Assembly (NCBI GenBank): GCA_958414825.1
Contig: CATYXQ010000025.1
Span: forward strand, 1 to 25,258
Length of the DNA: 25,258 nt
Direction: 5' to 3'
Source: an uncultured Eubacteriales bacterium
GTDB taxonomy: Bacteria > Bacillota > Clostridia > Oscillospirales > CAG-272
Shown here: positions 16,115 through 23,586 of the stretch, piece by piece
Position numbering within the stretch: position 1 is the first letter of the stretch
How the letters are laid out: every line of letters starts with the position of its first letter
Translations under genes and position numbers: made by a program
Notes under the pieces: model-generated
What the model saw: only the letters and a program-made list of their open reading frames with translations
What the model was told of the DNA's origin: nothing
The model's database searches: none

Positions 16115-16591
16115 ATGTGGCAAAAATCAAAAACGGTAAAAGCGTTGCTGTTTTGCGCATTTATTTTGTACGCTTTGGCGATGCTTTGGCTCTTGTTTGT
16201 ACGGAACCGGTCGTATGCCGGAGGAAATTACTGGCAGCAGATCGGAATGCATATGAGCCTTGTGCCCTTTCGCACGATCAGGCAATATTTAAGAGCACTA
16301 ATTCAAAACCCGAATCCGTATGAGGCGCCCGCTGTTTTTATCAATTTGATCGGCAATATTGCGGTTTTTGTGCCTTTGGGATTGCTGACGCCTTATTTGT
16401 GGAAAAAGCTTGAAACCTTTAATCGGTTTCTGCTTTACATAGTTGTCCTGATTTTGGCAATCGAGTTGGTTCAGCTTTTCACCTTGCGGGGAATCTGCGA
16501 TATAGACGACCTGATTCTGAATGTGCTTGGCGCCTGCATCGGCTTTGCAATACTGCGGGCCATCCGAAAAAAGCGTTCGGCGCGGACTTAG
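16115..16591 (+). CDS. VanZ-family membrane protein
   Basis: This 158-residue protein has about four membrane segments and the VanZ landmarks SLVPFRTIRQYL, NLIGNIAVFVPLG, IELVQLFTLRGICDIDDLILNVLG. VanZ-like proteins give low-level teicoplanin resistance in enterococci; most chromosomal homologues have unknown roles in the envelope. ATG 16115 follows GGAGG (16103–16107) by 7 bases. It lies 95 bases after the DHHW gene with no terminator between, so it is probably the last gene of the MBOAT transcript, which ends at the strong hairpin just downstream. It is not evidence of glycopeptide resistance on its own. Confidence 0.88.
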   Translation: MWQKSKTVKALLFCAFILYALAMLWLLFVRNRSYAGGNYWQQIGMHMSLVPFRTIRQYLRALIQNPNPYEAPAVFINLIGNIAVFVPLGLLTPYLWKKLETFNRFLLYIVVLILAIELVQLFTLRGICDIDDLILNVLGACIGFAILRAIRKKRSART

Positions 16592-16594
16592 TAT

Positions 16595-16626
16595 AAAAAA
16601 GCAGTCGAGTGATCGACTGCTTTTTT
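16595..16626 (+). terminator. Strong terminator after the VanZ-family gene
   Basis: GCAGTCGA/TCGACTGC forms a perfect 8-bp stem with a GTGA loop, flanked by AAAAAA before and TTTTTT after. It can work on both strands. It closes the surface cassette. Confidence 0.93.
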
Positions 16627-16662
16627 GGTTCCCGGCAAAAAAGTGCTTTTTTTGAAAAAGAG

Positions 16663-16691
16663 TAGACTTGCCTCTGAATTTTCGGTACAAT
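16663..16691 (+). promoter_or_regulatory. Probable promoter of the MmcQ/YjbR gene
   Basis: TAGACT (16663–16668) and TACAAT (16686–16691) are 17 bases apart, which fits a housekeeping sigma promoter with one mismatch in the core of each element. It lies just after a strong terminator and 54 bases before the start codon. Confidence 0.55.
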
Positions 16692-16744
16692 ATAAACGAT
16701 ATGAGACGGATTGATTCGGTTTCGTTTGCGTCTTTGGAGGAAGT

Positions 16745-17419
16745 ATGGCTGATATTTGTCATAGCGTATTTAAAAATAAAAAAATGAACCCTTTAAAGCT
16801 TGTGACTTTCGGATTTGAAAAGTCTGGGACTTGCTATCTTTACAATAAAACGCTTTCGCACAGCGGATTTATATTGACCGTTCGGATTGCAGAGCAGGGG
16901 ACGGTTACGTCGGAAATTACGGATCCTTTATCCGGAGAGCCTTATACTCTGCATCTTGCGGACAATGCGGTCGGCCGTTTTGTAGGCGCGGTCAAAAGTC
17001 AGTATGAAGAAACGGTTGCCGAAATTGCCGACCGGTGTTTTGACTTGGATGCGTTTAAATCAAGGCAGGCAAATGAACTGAGAAATTATGTGCGCAATAT
17101 GTACGGAGACGAGCTTGAATTTTTGTGGGAAAAATTTTCGGGGAATGCCGTTTGGCGCCGCAAGGACACAAAGAAGTGGTATGGAGTTTTGCTTACCGTA
17201 TCCAAAAATAAATTGGGCATTGAAAGCGATGCGTGCGCGGAAATTATGGATTTGCGGATTTCGCCGGGAGCTTTAGCGGATTTGATCGACTGTAAAAAAT
17301 ATTTTCCCGGTTATCATATGAACAAAAAGCATTGGTACACCATGATTTTAGATGGTTCGGTTCCGTATGAGGAACTGTGCCGGAGGATAGACGAAAGCTA
17401 TTTGCTGGCGCAAAAATAA
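16745..17419 (+). CDS. MmcQ/YjbR family protein
   Basis: This 224-residue cytoplasmic protein has the YjbR (DUF419) fold in its C-terminal half (about 115–220): VWRRKDTKKWYGVLL, LRISPGALADLI, FPGYHMNKKHWYTM and the terminal helix. The fold resembles a double-wing DNA-binding domain, but function is not established. The N-terminal ~100 residues (GFEKSGTCYLYNKTL...) form an extra domain seen in longer members. GGAGG at 16736–16740 is 4 bases before ATG 16745; a second in-frame ATG at codon 14 lacks a good site. It is a single-gene unit between its own promoter and a bidirectional terminator. Confidence 0.87.
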   Translation: MADICHSVFKNKKMNPLKLVTFGFEKSGTCYLYNKTLSHSGFILTVRIAEQGTVTSEITDPLSGEPYTLHLADNAVGRFVGAVKSQYEETVAEIADRCFDLDAFKSRQANELRNYVRNMYGDELEFLWEKFSGNAVWRRKDTKKWYGVLLTVSKNKLGIESDACAEIMDLRISPGALADLIDCKKYFPGYHMNKKHWYTMILDGSVPYEELCRRIDESYLLAQK

Positions 17420-17470
17420 ATTTGGACTTTATTTAACAGATGCGCTGTTTCGCAGCCAGAGCAGAATATA

Positions 17471-17502
17471 AAAGAGCGAAAGCCTTTGGCTTTCGCTCTT
17501 TT
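17471..17502. terminator. Bidirectional terminator between convergent genes
   Basis: A 14-bp perfect stem (AAAGAGCGAAAGCC with its complement at 17488–17501) has a 3-base loop and A/T runs at both ends. It sits between the + strand MmcQ/YjbR gene and the – strand anti-sigma gene and can serve both. Confidence 0.92.
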
Positions 17503-17526
17503 ACCGCCGCGGTTTTGTGCACATGT

Positions 17527-17847
17527 TTATTTTGTAAGTTCTTTCAGTGCGGCCGTAATGCAGAGCAGGCCGAGCAATGCGGCGCCGCAAAGGGCCGCAC
17601 GTTCGGTGCGGTCGCGTATCTGCATACGTTTGGCCAGCGCTTTGTAGTGTTTTTGAAGCTCCGGCGGCGGCGTATGCGACGCCTTTGCGTTCGCGGCTGC
17701 GACTTCGCGGTCGTATTCTCTGTAGTAGGCGGCGCAGGAGGCGCAGCCGCCGATATGCTCTTTGACCTCGTGCATGGTGACGGGACTTGCCAGCCCGTCT
17801 TTATACAGTGATACGAGATCTCTTGCCACCTCACAGTTCAAGCTCAT
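17527..17847 (-). CDS. Zinc-finger anti-sigma factor
   Basis: This 106-residue protein has a ZAS-type zinc site: Cys5 and the motif HIGGCASC (His31, Cys35, Cys38). A polar linker and a C-terminal membrane segment (about 84–101) follow. Such proteins hold a cognate ECF sigma factor at the membrane until a signal releases it. The start is the ATG at 17847, preceded on the minus strand by AGGGG. The gene overlaps the end of the sigma gene by 17 bases, as expected for a co-translated sigma/anti-sigma pair. The extracytoplasmic tail is only a few residues, so sensing is likely through the membrane or the zinc site and not through an external domain. Confidence 0.88.
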   Translation of the reverse strand: MSLNCEVARDLVSLYKDGLASPVTMHEVKEHIGGCASCAAYYREYDREVAAANAKASHTPPPELQKHYKALAKRMQIRDRTERAALCGAALLGLLCITAALKELTK

Positions 17848-18355
17848 TTTTAATCCCCTCTCCGAGCATTTTTTTCGCTCTGAAATAAATGACTTTCGCC
17901 GAGTTTTCACTGATGTCGAGTACCCTTGCAAGCTGGGCAAACGGCAGTTCTGCATATGTGCGGAGTATCAGTACTTCCCGGTATTTTTCGGGCAGCTTGG
18001 CCATCATGTTTCGCACCGCCTGTGCGTCGTACTGCCGGATATAGGCGGTTTCGGGTCCGTCTCCCGAAGCGGCGCACATCGTTTCGGCCAAGCTGTCCAG
18101 TTCCACGGTGCCGAGGCTCTTTTTGGCTTTCCGCAGATATTTTCCGAAAATATGTTTGGCAATCGAAATCAACCAGGTAGACATTTCGCAGCCGCCCTTG
18201 AAGCGGTGAATGGAGATATATGCCTGCAGAAAAGTCTCCTGCGTCAGTTCTTCCGCTGTGTGGTGATCCCTGCACAGTCTGTACAAAAAGGAGAATACCC
18301 GGTTGAAATATGCATTATACAGCGCTTCGAACTCGGCGGAGGTTTGTTCATCCAC
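17831..18355 (-). CDS. ECF-type RNA polymerase sigma factor
   Basis: This 174-residue sigma-70 family protein has only regions 2 and 4. Region 2 includes DHHTAEELTQETFLQAYISIHRF and the promoter-melting segment MSTWLISIAKHIFGKYLRK. Region 4 includes LPEKYREVLILRTYAELPFAQLARVLDISENSAKVIYFRAKKML. Those are the two hallmarks of ECF factors. The start is GTG at 18355, with GGAGG 7 bases upstream on the minus strand; no ATG in frame is near. The next gene is its anti-sigma factor, and the divergent neighbour across 158 bases is fabH. Confidence 0.94.
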   Translation of the reverse strand: MDEQTSAEFEALYNAYFNRVFSFLYRLCRDHHTAEELTQETFLQAYISIHRFKGGCEMSTWLISIAKHIFGKYLRKAKKSLGTVELDSLAETMCAASGDGPETAYIRQYDAQAVRNMMAKLPEKYREVLILRTYAELPFAQLARVLDISENSAKVIYFRAKKMLGEGIKNELEL

Positions 18356-18405
18356 AGTATCGCCTCCGTTTACAATCGGGCGAAAGACACGCCCTCTAAG
18401 ATTCT

Positions 18406-18433
18406 ATTATACGGGTTTTGGAAAACAAATCAA
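18406..18433 (-). promoter_or_regulatory. Promoter of the ECF sigma/anti-sigma pair
   Basis: On the minus strand a perfect TATAAT (18411–18406) is preceded by TTGATT (18433–18428) with 16 bases between, a good housekeeping-type promoter. A small hairpin GGGCG/CGCCC (18378–18394) lies in the resulting leader between this promoter and the ribosome binding site. Confidence 0.65.
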
Positions 18434-18441
18434 CAATTTTT

Positions 18442-18470
18442 TGTAACTTATTTTGAAATATGGGTACTAA
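18442..18470 (+). promoter_or_regulatory. Putative fab operon promoter with ECF-like TGTAAC element
   Basis: TGTAAC (18442–18447) matches the -35 of Bacillus sigma-X-type ECF promoters and is followed 16 bases later by GTAC. Overlapping it, TTGTAA (18441–18446) with TACTAA (18465–18470) could be a weak housekeeping promoter. An imperfect inverted repeat, TAACTTA (18444–18450) with TAAGTTTA (18468–18475), brackets the region. One of these probably drives the operon that starts at 18514; sequence alone cannot decide. Confidence 0.35.
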
Positions 18471-18513
18471 GTTTAAGAAAGCGGTTAAAAATATTAGGCA
18501 GGAGGCTCGGAGC

Positions 18514-19467
18514 ATGAGCTTTACGATATTGGGTACGGGCATGTATGTGCCGCAGCGGGTAGTTACGAATGATGATCTTTCGCTGCTGGTGGATACAAAT
18601 GATGAATGGATCCGCAAGCGCGTCGGTATCGAGCGCCGACATGTTTCGGTCAGTGAGACGACTTCCGAGATGGGGTGCATTGCCGCGCGCCGCGCGCTGG
18701 ACAATGCCGGTGTGCGTCCGGAGGAACTGGATCTGATTCTCGCGGCTACGGTCAGCGGAGAGTATGTTTCTCCCTCGGTTTCCTGCATGATTCAGCACGG
18801 ACTCGGCGTACAATGCCCGGCATACGACATCAATGCGGCTTGTCCCGCGTTTATTTTTCTCCTGGAAACGGCCGCTGGTTTTTTTGCGCGCAAAAAGGCA
18901 AAAAAGGTTCTGGTTGTCGGCGCGGAGCGGCTCAGCGGTATTGTAGACTGGACCGACCGAGGCACCTGCGTGATTTTCGGCGACGGCGCGGGCGCGGCGG
19001 TGCTCGGAGAGGGAGACGGGTATCTCGATTCGATTCTAACCGTCAGCGGCGGGGACGATGTAATCAAAATTCCGCATTATGAGGGGGATTCGCCCTTTTA
19101 TCAGCGGCGGGGAGAAAAACCGTATATCCATATGGAGGGGCAGGATACCTTTAAATTTGCGGTCAATGCGATCTGCGCCGATGTGCGCCGCCTGCTCTGC
19201 GAGCATCAGTTGAAAGCAGAGGACGTCGCTTATATCGTGCCGCATCAGGCCAATATGCGCATTATTGATTTTGCCGCGCGCAAATTGAATATTCCGCTTG
19301 AAAAATTCAAAATGGACATCGGTGAATACGGCAATACGTCGAGCGCCAGCATTCCGATTGCGCTGGACGAACTCAACCGCGCGGGCGCCTTGCATCGGGG
19401 CGATCTTTTGATTCTTACCGGATTCGGCGGCGGACTTGCCAGCGCATCCTGCCTTGTCAGATGGTGA
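18514..19467 (+). CDS. fabH: Beta-ketoacyl-ACP synthase III
   Basis: FabH starts fatty acid synthesis by condensing acetyl-CoA (or branched acyl-CoA) with malonyl-ACP. The 317-residue protein has the Cys-His-Asn triad: Cys110 in INAACPAF, His244 in VPHQANMR and Asn274 in EYGNTSSASIP. The N-terminal signature TNDEWIRKRVGIERRH and the C-terminal GFGGGLAS are also present. The residues after the catalytic Cys are PAF, where most FabH proteins have AGF or SGF. AGGAGG at 18500–18505 sets ATG 18514 and rejects the upstream in-frame extension. It leads the fab operon, 70 bases before acpP. Confidence 0.95.
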   Translation: MSFTILGTGMYVPQRVVTNDDLSLLVDTNDEWIRKRVGIERRHVSVSETTSEMGCIAARRALDNAGVRPEELDLILAATVSGEYVSPSVSCMIQHGLGVQCPAYDINAACPAFIFLLETAAGFFARKKAKKVLVVGAERLSGIVDWTDRGTCVIFGDGAGAAVLGEGDGYLDSILTVSGGDDVIKIPHYEGDSPFYQRRGEKPYIHMEGQDTFKFAVNAICADVRRLLCEHQLKAEDVAYIVPHQANMRIIDFAARKLNIPLEKFKMDIGEYGNTSSASIPIALDELNRAGALHRGDLLILTGFGGGLASASCLVRW

Positions 19468-19537
19468 TTTTATATATTTGTAAATAATGGGAAACACCCT
19501 TTATTGATAAACTTTTCATTTTAAGGAGATTGCAAAA

Positions 19538-19759
19538 ATGGTATTCGAGAAAATTGTTGAAATGCTTGTTGAGAAATTGGACTGCGACGCTTCCGAAATC
19601 AAATCCGAGACGAAGTTTTCGGATCTCGGCATTGATTCGCTGGATGTAGCGGAACTGGTTATGGACGTAGAGGAGCAGTTCGGGATCGAGATGCAGATGG
19701 ATCCTTCGCTGTCCACAGTCGGCGCGCTGGTTGCGAAGATCGAAGAACTGAAAGGCTGA
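19538..19759 (+). CDS. acpP: Acyl carrier protein
   Basis: This 73-residue acidic four-helix protein carries growing acyl chains on a phosphopantetheine arm. The attachment serine is Ser34 in GIDSLDVAEL. The length and charge are normal for AcpP. AAGGAG at 19523–19528 precedes ATG 19538. The 70-base gap before it is AT-rich but shows no clear terminator or promoter. fabK follows after 3 bases. Confidence 0.97.
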   Translation: MVFEKIVEMLVEKLDCDASEIKSETKFSDLGIDSLDVAELVMDVEEQFGIEMQMDPSLSTVGALVAKIEELKG

Positions 19760-19762
19760 GCG

Positions 19763-20713
19763 ATGATCCGTTCTTCGATTTGCGAGATGCTGCATATCGA
19801 GCATCCGATATTTCAGGGCGGCATGGCGTGGATCGCGGACGGGCGCCTGGCCGCCGCCGTATCTGAGGCCGGCGGCCTCGGTATTATCTCGGCGATGAAC
19901 GCGGGCGCGCCGCATCTGCGTGAGCAGATTGCAATTGCCCGGTCGCTGACCGACAAACCTTTCGGTGTAAATATCATGCTGATGAGTCCGGTTGCCGACG
20001 AAGTGGCGCAGGTCGTGATTGACGAGGGCGTCCGCGTGGTGACGACCGGCGCGGGTATGCCCGGAAAATACATGGCCGCATGGAAAGCGGCCGACGTCGT
20101 TGTGATTCCGGTCGTCGCTTCGGTTGCCATGGCAAAAATGGCTGAAAAAACCGGTGCGGACGCGGTAATCGCGGAGGGGCAGGAGTCGGGCGGACATATC
20201 GGCGAACTGACCACCATGGCGCTTGTTCCGCAGGTGGTCGATGCGGTGCGTATTCCGGTACTGGCGGCAGGCGGTATTGCGGACGGGCGCGGTATGGCTG
20301 CAGCGTTTGCACTTGGCGCCTGCGGCGTTCAGATGGGTACGCGTTTCCTTGTTGCAAAAGAATGCAGCGTACATCAGGTTTATAAGGACATGGTGCTGGC
20401 GGCGAGCGACGTTTCTACGGTGACAACCGGACGGCGCTTCGGCGGCAATACTTGTCGGTGCATAAAAAATGCTTTCAGCCGCAATTTCCTCAAACTGGAA
20501 TATGCGCCGGATGCGACGGCAGAGCGCATTGCCGATCTCGGCGTGGGCGCGCTCCGCCGCGCGGCTATAGAGGGCGACAAAGCCGGAGGCTGTTTCCTTG
20601 CGGGGCAGATTTCGGGCATGGTAAAGGTCGAACAGTCTGCGGCTGACATTGTAAATGAAGTTGTATCCGGCTGTGAAGCCATCCTTTCGGGAGGTGCGAA
20701 ATGGGTAAAATAG
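19763..20713 (+). CDS. fabK: Enoyl-ACP reductase II (FMN-dependent)
   Basis: FabK performs the last reduction of each elongation cycle using FMN and NAD(P)H. The 316-residue TIM barrel shows PIFQGGMAWIAD, the catalytic-region motif EGQESGGHIGE (His145), the phosphate-binding segment PVLAAGGIADGRG and GACGVQMGTRFL. It belongs to the nitronate-monooxygenase-like superfamily, but the fab context and these motifs point to FabK. It replaces FabI, so triclosan sensitivity via FabI would not be expected from this locus. The last 13 bases overlap fabD. Confidence 0.94.
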   Translation: MIRSSICEMLHIEHPIFQGGMAWIADGRLAAAVSEAGGLGIISAMNAGAPHLREQIAIARSLTDKPFGVNIMLMSPVADEVAQVVIDEGVRVVTTGAGMPGKYMAAWKAADVVVIPVVASVAMAKMAEKTGADAVIAEGQESGGHIGELTTMALVPQVVDAVRIPVLAAGGIADGRGMAAAFALGACGVQMGTRFLVAKECSVHQVYKDMVLAASDVSTVTTGRRFGGNTCRCIKNAFSRNFLKLEYAPDATAERIADLGVGALRRAAIEGDKAGGCFLAGQISGMVKVEQSAADIVNEVVSGCEAILSGGAKWVK

Positions 20714-21618
20714 CCTTTGTTTTTTCTGGTCAGGGCGCGCAGCATCCCGGTATGGGACGCGGCTTTTACGAGAGCAGCGCCGCTGTGCGCGGGCTGTTTG
20801 ACGAGGCGGAGCGCGTTCGTCCTGGAACGCTTCATATGATGTTTGAGGGCGACGAGGCGGAGCTTCGCCGCACGGAAAATACTCAGCCCTGCCTGTACCT
20901 TGCCGATCTCGGCGCGGCGATTGCCGTGAAAGAAGCGGGGATTTCACCGGAGGCGGTCGCGGGTTTTTCGCTTGGCGAAATTCCGGCGCTTGCGTTTGCA
21001 GGCGCGTATTCCTATACGGATGGCTTTTCGATGTCGGTTTTGCGCGGCGCGTTTATGGGAAAAGCCGCTTCGGCGGTTTCGGCTTCCATGGTGGCGGTGG
21101 TAAAGCTGCCGTATGAAACGGTGGAAGCGCTTTGTACGCACTACGAGCAGGTTTATCCCGTCAACTACAACGGCGGCGGACAACTGGTTGTTTCGGGCGT
21201 TACGGCTGAGCTTGAACCGTTTTGCCGTGAGGTCAAAGAGGCCGGAGGCCGCGCGATTCCGCTTGCGGTAGGCGGTGGTTTCCATTCGCCGTTTATGGAT
21301 GAGGCGGCGGAGGCGTTCGGCCGTGCGCTCGGCGCCTATACCCTTGAGCAGCCTGCGCTTTTGACCTATTCTAACTATACCGGAAAGCCGTATGAGGGCG
21401 ATGTACGCGCGCTGCTTGAAAATCAAATCAATCATCCCGTGCGCTGGGAGACGATTATACGAGCTATGCTGACGGACGGATTTGACACCTTTATCGAAAC
21501 CGGCGTCGGCGAAACGCTCAAAAAACTGATCGGGAAAATTTCTCCGGAGAGTCAATGTTTTGCGGTCAACAGTCCCGAAACGCTTGCGGCCGCCTGTGAG
21601 GAGATTCGACATGCTTAA
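20701..21618 (+). CDS. fabD: Malonyl-CoA:ACP transacylase
   Basis: FabD loads malonyl units onto ACP. The 305-residue protein has FSGQGAQHPGMG at the N-terminus, the nucleophile Ser90 in GFSLGE, substrate-binding Arg115 and catalytic His195 in FHSPFM. The residue before the nucleophile is Phe, where His is most common (GHSLGE). GGGAGG at 20688–20693 supports ATG 20701 inside the end of fabK. The stop overlaps the fabG start by 8 bases. Confidence 0.95.
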   Translation: MGKIAFVFSGQGAQHPGMGRGFYESSAAVRGLFDEAERVRPGTLHMMFEGDEAELRRTENTQPCLYLADLGAAIAVKEAGISPEAVAGFSLGEIPALAFAGAYSYTDGFSMSVLRGAFMGKAASAVSASMVAVVKLPYETVEALCTHYEQVYPVNYNGGGQLVVSGVTAELEPFCREVKEAGGRAIPLAVGGGFHSPFMDEAAEAFGRALGAYTLEQPALLTYSNYTGKPYEGDVRALLENQINHPVRWETIIRAMLTDGFDTFIETGVGETLKKLIGKISPESQCFAVNSPETLAAACEEIRHA

Positions 21619-22345
21619 AGGAAAGGTTGCCGTCGTTACCGGCGGCTCTCAGGGAATCGGAAAGGCAATTTGCCTGGAATTTGCGAAGAATGGCGCGGAC
21701 ATTGCCATTTTGTATGTCGGAGCGCCTGAACCCGCTGAGGAAACCGTAAAGGAAATCGGCGCGCTCGGTGTTCGTGTGGCGGCGTATGTGTGCAATGTTG
21801 CCTCCGAGGAGGAGGTTTCGGCCACGTTTAAAGCCGTGCTTGCCGATTTTGGAACGGTAGATATTTTAGTCAACAACGCGGGTATTACCCGCGACAAGCT
21901 GATGCTGATGATGAAAGAAGCCGACTACGATTCGGTACTCGGCGTGAACCTCAAGGGCGCTTTCCTGGCTACAAAGCAGGTTTATTCGATCATGATGAAA
22001 AAGCGCTCCGGAAAAATCATCAATATGAGTTCGGTGGCCGGTGTGATGGGCAATGCGGGACAGACGAATTATTCGGCGTCCAAGGCCGGATTGATCGGAC
22101 TGACTAAATCGGTTGCCAAGGAGCTTGCGCCGCGCGGAATCTGCTGTAATGCGATTGCGCCCGGATTTGTCGCTACCGATATGACCGCAAGCTTTCAGGG
22201 GGATGAACAGGTACTTGCCTCTATTCCCATGCGGCGTTTTGCAAAGCCGGAGGAAATTGCGAAGCTTGCGCTGTTTTTAGCTTCGCCCGCTTCGGATTAT
22301 ATCACCGGCGAGGTCATCCGTATCGACGGCGGCCTTGCGATGTAG
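21611..22345 (+). CDS. fabG: 3-oxoacyl-ACP reductase
   Basis: FabG reduces beta-ketoacyl-ACP with NADPH. The 244-residue short-chain dehydrogenase has the nucleotide-binding motif TGGSQGIG (10–17), NNAG (88–91), Asn113 and the catalytic triad Ser141, Tyr154, Lys158, ending in the FabG-typical YITGEVIRIDGGLAM. ATG 21611 lies in the last codons of fabD; the longer upstream frame is fabD sequence read out of phase. GAGGAG at 21599–21604 is correctly placed. Confidence 0.96.
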   Translation: MLKGKVAVVTGGSQGIGKAICLEFAKNGADIAILYVGAPEPAEETVKEIGALGVRVAAYVCNVASEEEVSATFKAVLADFGTVDILVNNAGITRDKLMLMMKEADYDSVLGVNLKGAFLATKQVYSIMMKKRSGKIINMSSVAGVMGNAGQTNYSASKAGLIGLTKSVAKELAPRGICCNAIAPGFVATDMTASFQGDEQVLASIPMRRFAKPEEIAKLALFLASPASDYITGEVIRIDGGLAM

Positions 22346-22353
22346 GAGGAACC

Positions 22354-23577
22354 ATGAACAGAGTTGTCGTAACCGGTCTCGGCGCGCTGACGCCGATCGG
22401 AAACAGCGTTTCCGAATTTTGGGAGGGACTTGTTTCGGGCAAATGCGGTATTGATTTCATTACGCGCTTTGACACCGCGGATTTTCGCTGCAAGCTTGCT
22501 GCGGAAATCAAAAATTTCGATCCGCTGATCCGTTTAGATAAATCGACCGTTCGCAAAACCGATCTGTATACGCAGTATGCGCTGTATGTGGCCGCCGAGG
22601 CGATGGAGGACAGCGATCTTGAGGGAAAGGTTGCGCCGGAGGATTTCGGCGTGTACTTCGGTTCGGGAGTCGGCGGTATCAACACGCTCTGCGCTGAGCA
22701 GGATGTGGTTCGCGAGGCGGGACCGAAAAAGGTCAGCCCGCAGTTTATTCCGAAAATGATTATCAACATCGCGGCGGGACAGATCGCGATTCGCTATGGC
22801 GCGCACGGAAATTCGATGTGCGTTTCCACGGCTTGCGCGACCGGTACTTCTGCTATCGGCGAAGCGTACCGCGCCATCCGGCACGGGTATGCGAAGGCGA
22901 TTCTGTGCGGCGGCGCGGAGGCCACCGTCAACCCTGTGGCCATTGCCGGTTTTATCAACTGTATGGCGCTGACGCAGTCGGAGGATCCAAATGCCGCGTC
23001 TTTGCCGTTTGACCGGCGTCGCGGCGGATTTGTGCTCGGAGAGGGCGCGGCCGCTCTGGTTCTGGAAGAATATGAACATGCAAAAGCGCGCGGCGCAAAG
23101 ATTTACGCCGAGGTCTGCGGATACGGCGCGACCTGCGACGCGCATCATATTACAGCGCCCGACCCCGGCGCAGTTTATTCGGCAAAGGCGATTCGCGACG
23201 CGATGGCGGGACTTTCCGACGCGCCTGAGCATATTTATATCAATGCGCACGGTACCGGTACGTCTATGAACGATACGACCGAAACTACAGCTATTAAAAC
23301 CGTGTTCGGCGAGGATGCGAAACGGGTGCATATCAGTTCCACCAAGTCCATGACCGGGCATTTGCTCGGCGCGGCGGGTGCGGCTGAGGCGATTGCCTCG
23401 ATTCTTGCGCTGAAGAACGGGATTGTGCCGCCGACGATTCATTTAGAGGAGCCGGACGAGGCCTGCGATCTGAATTATACGCCGAATGAGGCGGTGCATA
23501 CCACGCTTACGCTTGCGCTTTCGGATTCGCTTGGCTTTGGCGGACATAACGCCTGCGTGGCGTTCCGTAAGATTTGA
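22354..23577 (+). CDS. fabF: Beta-ketoacyl-ACP synthase II
   Basis: FabF elongates acyl-ACP by condensation with malonyl-ACP. The 407-residue protein has the Cys-His-His triad: Cys161 in STACATG, His299 in AHGTGT and His336 in MTGHLLGAAG. The opening VVTGLGALTPIGN and the terminal FGGHNACVAF are typical. AGGAGG lies between the fabG stop and ATG 22354. fabZ follows 9 bases after the stop; in many Firmicutes accB sits at this point. Confidence 0.97.
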   Translation: MNRVVVTGLGALTPIGNSVSEFWEGLVSGKCGIDFITRFDTADFRCKLAAEIKNFDPLIRLDKSTVRKTDLYTQYALYVAAEAMEDSDLEGKVAPEDFGVYFGSGVGGINTLCAEQDVVREAGPKKVSPQFIPKMIINIAAGQIAIRYGAHGNSMCVSTACATGTSAIGEAYRAIRHGYAKAILCGGAEATVNPVAIAGFINCMALTQSEDPNAASLPFDRRRGGFVLGEGAAALVLEEYEHAKARGAKIYAEVCGYGATCDAHHITAPDPGAVYSAKAIRDAMAGLSDAPEHIYINAHGTGTSMNDTTETTAIKTVFGEDAKRVHISSTKSMTGHLLGAAGAAEAIASILALKNGIVPPTIHLEEPDEACDLNYTPNEAVHTTLTLALSDSLGFGGHNACVAFRKI

Positions 23578-23586
23578 GGGCTTTCG

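Noticed and set aside
16115..16591. Glycopeptide resistance from the VanZ-family gene
   Set aside because: No vanHAX, vanRS or other resistance genes are present; chromosomal VanZ-family genes are common with no such role.
17440..17811. A 123-codon + strand frame opposite the anti-sigma gene
   Set aside because: It is antisense to a zinc-finger anti-sigma with intact motifs and crosses the bidirectional terminator.
18444..18475. A FapR- or FabT-type operator before fabH
   Set aside because: GGTACTAA looks like one arm of a FapR box, but the opposite arm is absent. The TAACTTA/TAAGTTTA repeat does not match the FabT consensus as I know it.
19457..20947. A 496-codon open frame on the minus strand opposite acpP, fabK and the start of fabD
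   Set aside because: It lies antisense to three clearly functional genes, its protein is rich in Arg, His and Cys with no family features, and its openness follows from the codon bias of the sense genes.
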